Of a stretch of DNA of 16,233 nt, positions 15,201 through 16,233 are shown one piece after another. Under the pieces are notes generated by a model that saw only the letters and a program-made list of their open reading frames with translations, made no database searches and was not told where the DNA came from. Origin of the DNA: an uncultured Oscillospiraceae bacterium. Lineage in GTDB: Bacteria > Bacillota > Clostridia > Oscillospirales > Ruminococcaceae. The DNA lies in NCBI GenBank assembly GCA_934457235.1, contig CAKSHT010000037.1:1-16233 (forward strand), read 5' to 3'. The translations under genes were made by a program, and so were the position numbers. Numbering within the stretch: the first letter of the stretch is position 1; every line of letters begins with the position of its first letter.

Positions 15201-15793
15201 AGGAATACCGCACAGTCGCGGAACGTTTCAAGTTCCAGACAGAGCAGCTCGCGGATATCGAAAAGAGCAAAAAGGAACTGGAGCGCCTTATATCCGACCT
15301 GACGGAGGATATCAAGACGCGGTTCCTGAACAGCTTTGAGGAAATAAACAAGAGCTTCAAGGAAATATTCGTCAGCATTTTCGGTGACGGCGCCCACGGC
15401 GAACTTAAACTCACCGACCCGGAGGACGTTTTGAACTCCGGAATCGAAATTCTGGCGGCTCCACCCGGAAAGGTAATCAAGAACCTTATTTCACTTTCCG
15501 GCGGCGAGCAGACGATGGTCGCCATCACGATCTATTTTGCAATACTCAAGCACCGCCCGACGCCGTTCTGTATGCTGGACGAGGTGGATGCGGCGCTTGA
15601 CGATGTGAATGTTGACAAGTACATCACATATCTTAACCAGTTCAGCAGCCAGACGCAGCTGATGGTGATAACCCACCGACGCGGTACGATAGAGGGCTGT
15701 AAGGTGCTCTACGGCGTGTTCATGCAGGAAAAGGGCGTTTCCAGACTGCTCCGCCGCGACCTTGCGGACGAACTGGACGTTGAGCTGAAGTAA
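12224..15793 (+). CDS. smc: Chromosome segregation protein SMC
   Basis: This is a 1189-residue condensin ATPase of full normal length that compacts and organises chromosomes with ScpA and ScpB. The N-terminal head has Walker A GSNGNGKS at 31-38. Long heptad-rich coiled coils run from about 165 to 500 and 680 to 1020. Between them the hinge (about 505-665) shows GGIHGTVADVV and ends near GGSFTGGSRSSGAG. The C-terminal head has the ABC signature LSGGEQ at 1091-1096 and Walker B FCMLDEVDAALDD with D1119 and E1120. GCGAGGAA at 12211-12218 precedes the ATG. Walker A and the signature differ slightly from the common GPNGSGKS and LSGGE(K/R)AL forms. Confidence 0.97.
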   Translation: MFFKSLEIHGFKSFADKTVLNFDAQTTAVVGSNGNGKSNISDALRWVMGEQGAKTLRGEKMEDVIFHGTTDRKPMGFAKVALCIDNTDRALAVDADEVTISRKLYRSGESEYLINGAKSRLKDIQEMLLGTGLGRDGYSIIGQGRVAEIVNARGTQRREIFEEAAGISLFLHKKAEAEKELESAEENILRQKDIIRLDEERLPVLKRQSEKAVLAAELLDQKKELEISVGAAHYEERRSAIKKLDDDLLLNRAECEHYEKDAEKLQNSIDENTEQKQRIQAELERYRRSREAVNTEIAEKRSSIQVLENDLMHNENRRRELAEQIAHAEESSRSFDEGIKEFQQKIEEKQQELTGMDQRRAELQAKLTEIAEQNAESDKAYSELDQKLAQAYRERSEADVKSAQAEHSAQEAEEQKQTFISDAENAEAKLKEYTDSRDNAQKQLAEIAEQRSAKQNKLAGYQRLGEGKMRRMNDAKAEADRVSDELDTKQKRYKLLEDVEKSMEGYTHSVKELMRASQQGRMGGIHGTVADVVSMDDRYIAAIETALGAAMQNIIVDNEETAKRCIRFLKETNAGRATMLPMTAMKGRYLNEPRLQSEQGFEGIASDLVDCDPDYQNIIRYLLGLTAIVDDIDTAAFLSRKYGAKFRIVTLDGQVVNAGGSFTGGSRSSGAGIISRKQEKDTLYTEVIALRKTLAEKTEAYRQYQAEAAKFSVEIEGMEDELKALDTQEISARAEASKYDMLIEQLSRQGESARLALERFDQQISQYRKQLDENRSVVAECDRRIAELEEQQKQSGSERENAATHLKELSDSLSQLNLDRVSAEKDIDAFRVEIRTREENRRALFQSSDSYKETVAALDKDDDRIRLDIERVKKEIEQHSGELSDKEADISKSVAEIERLELTIGQMHRDINEAVSNKEHFSKEIARLEERRTNEVREQERIVSMLLDSYDLTVSMAMEQAKPLENLLMAENDLESLRKKISSLGNVNMESIEEYRTVAERFKFQTEQLADIEKSKKELERLISDLTEDIKTRFLNSFEEINKSFKEIFVSIFGDGAHGELKLTDPEDVLNSGIEILAAPPGKVIKNLISLSGGEQTMVAITIYFAILKHRPTPFCMLDEVDAALDDVNVDKYITYLNQFSSQTQLMVITHRRGTIEGCKVLYGVFMQEKGVSRLLRRDLADELDVELK

Positions 15794-15803
15794 CGGAGGT
15801 ACT

Positions 15804-16233
15804 ATGGGATTTTTCGATAAATTCAAGAAAAAGAAGAAGCAGGAGGAAGCCGATGAAGAGCTTTTCACCCAGACCGAAGCAGAAGAAGCCCGGTCGGACG
15901 AAGCGGCTGACGCTGACGTTCCCGCAGAATCCGGGGAGGACACTCCGCAGCAGACTTCCGAAGTTGAAGCAGCGCCCGAAGAGCTGCTGACAGCCTCCGC
16001 CGAGCCGGAAGAGCCGGAGGAGATACCCCAGGCGGAGGAAGCGCAGCCGGAATCCGCAGATGAGGAGCCTGAGGAAACGGAAGATTCACCGGCGGACGGC
16101 GAAGAGGAGCCTAAGAAAGTCGGATTCTTTGAGAAGCTGAAAAACGGTCTGAAAAAGACCAAGGACGGCTTTATCAGTAAGCTGGAGCTGCTGATGAACA
16201 GCTTTACGAAGATAGACGAGGACTTCTTTGAGG
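15804..16233 (+). CDS. ftsY: Signal recognition particle receptor FtsY, N-terminal part (partial)
   Basis: Only the first 143 residues are inside the window. FtsY docks the signal recognition particle and its ribosome at the membrane through paired GTPases. The start MGFFDKFKKKKKQEE is a short amphipathic basic segment of the kind that binds membrane. Residues about 14-103 form a Glu/Ala/Pro-rich acidic A-domain. From about 106 the N-domain begins (VGFFEKLKNGLKKTK), continuing to FTKIDEDFFE at the edge. The GTPase domain lies outside. GGAGGT at 15795-15800 lies 3 bases before the ATG, and smc ends 10 bases upstream. The smc-ftsY order is conserved in Firmicutes. Confidence 0.95.
   Translation, partial: MGFFDKFKKKKKQEEADEELFTQTEAEEARSDEAADADVPAESGEDTPQQTSEVEAAPEELLTASAEPEEPEEIPQAEEAQPESADEEPEETEDSPADGEEEPKKVGFFEKLKNGLKKTKDGFISKLELLMNSFTKIDEDFFE

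Noticed and set aside
15865..16162. Minus-strand Ser- and Pro-rich frames opposite ftsY
   Set aside because: They are the complement of the Glu/Ala-rich acidic domain of FtsY and show no independent coding signal.

Overview
The window looks like chromosomal core DNA from a Gram-positive anaerobe of the class Clostridia, probably a Ruminococcus-like member of the Oscillospiraceae. This is inferred from gene order, protein signatures and AGGAGG/AGGGGGA ribosome binding sites; no database search was run. All genes lie on the + strand. There is no tRNA, rRNA, transposon, prophage, CRISPR array or other sign of recent transfer, and no stretch over 300 bases lacks a gene.

Region 1 (1-1617) is serine biosynthesis: the 3' end of serC, an overlapping 58-residue small protein resembling the DUF6440 family, a strong hairpin without a U-tract, and serA, closed by a Rho-independent terminator. 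Region 2 (1639-3650) is a single gene with its own extended -10 promoter. It encodes a seven-helix membrane protein with a degenerate GGDEF domain and an EAL domain whose catalytic residues appear intact, so a probable cyclic-di-GMP phosphodiesterase. Region 3 (3659-5082) is the infC-rpmI-rplT translation operon. Its promoter closely resembles the one before the EAL gene. It is followed by a structured leader of about 170 nt containing an intrinsic terminator (attenuator), then an infC gene that most likely starts at a non-AUG codon (ATC at 3865). The operon ends with a terminator after rplT.

Region 4 (5107-16233) is a compact run: a SpoU/TrmH-type RNA methyltransferase, a 220-nt non-coding gap with four consecutive hairpins, then topA, trmFO, plsX, rnc, an Elp3-like radical SAM gene, smc and the 5' part of ftsY. 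From topA onward the genes overlap or lie within 16 nt of each other, which suggests co-transcription and translational coupling. Together they cover DNA topology and chromosome organisation (TopA, SMC), RNA maturation (TrmFO, RNase III, radical SAM protein), phospholipid initiation (PlsX) and membrane protein targeting (FtsY). acpP, often found between plsX and rnc in Firmicutes, is absent here.

Most of the window is ordinary housekeeping. The best candidates for something undescribed are the structured region before topA, the matched promoter pair for the EAL gene and infC, and the small serC-serA intervening protein. Several start sites here (EAL gene, infC, topA) are easily misplaced by automatic callers.
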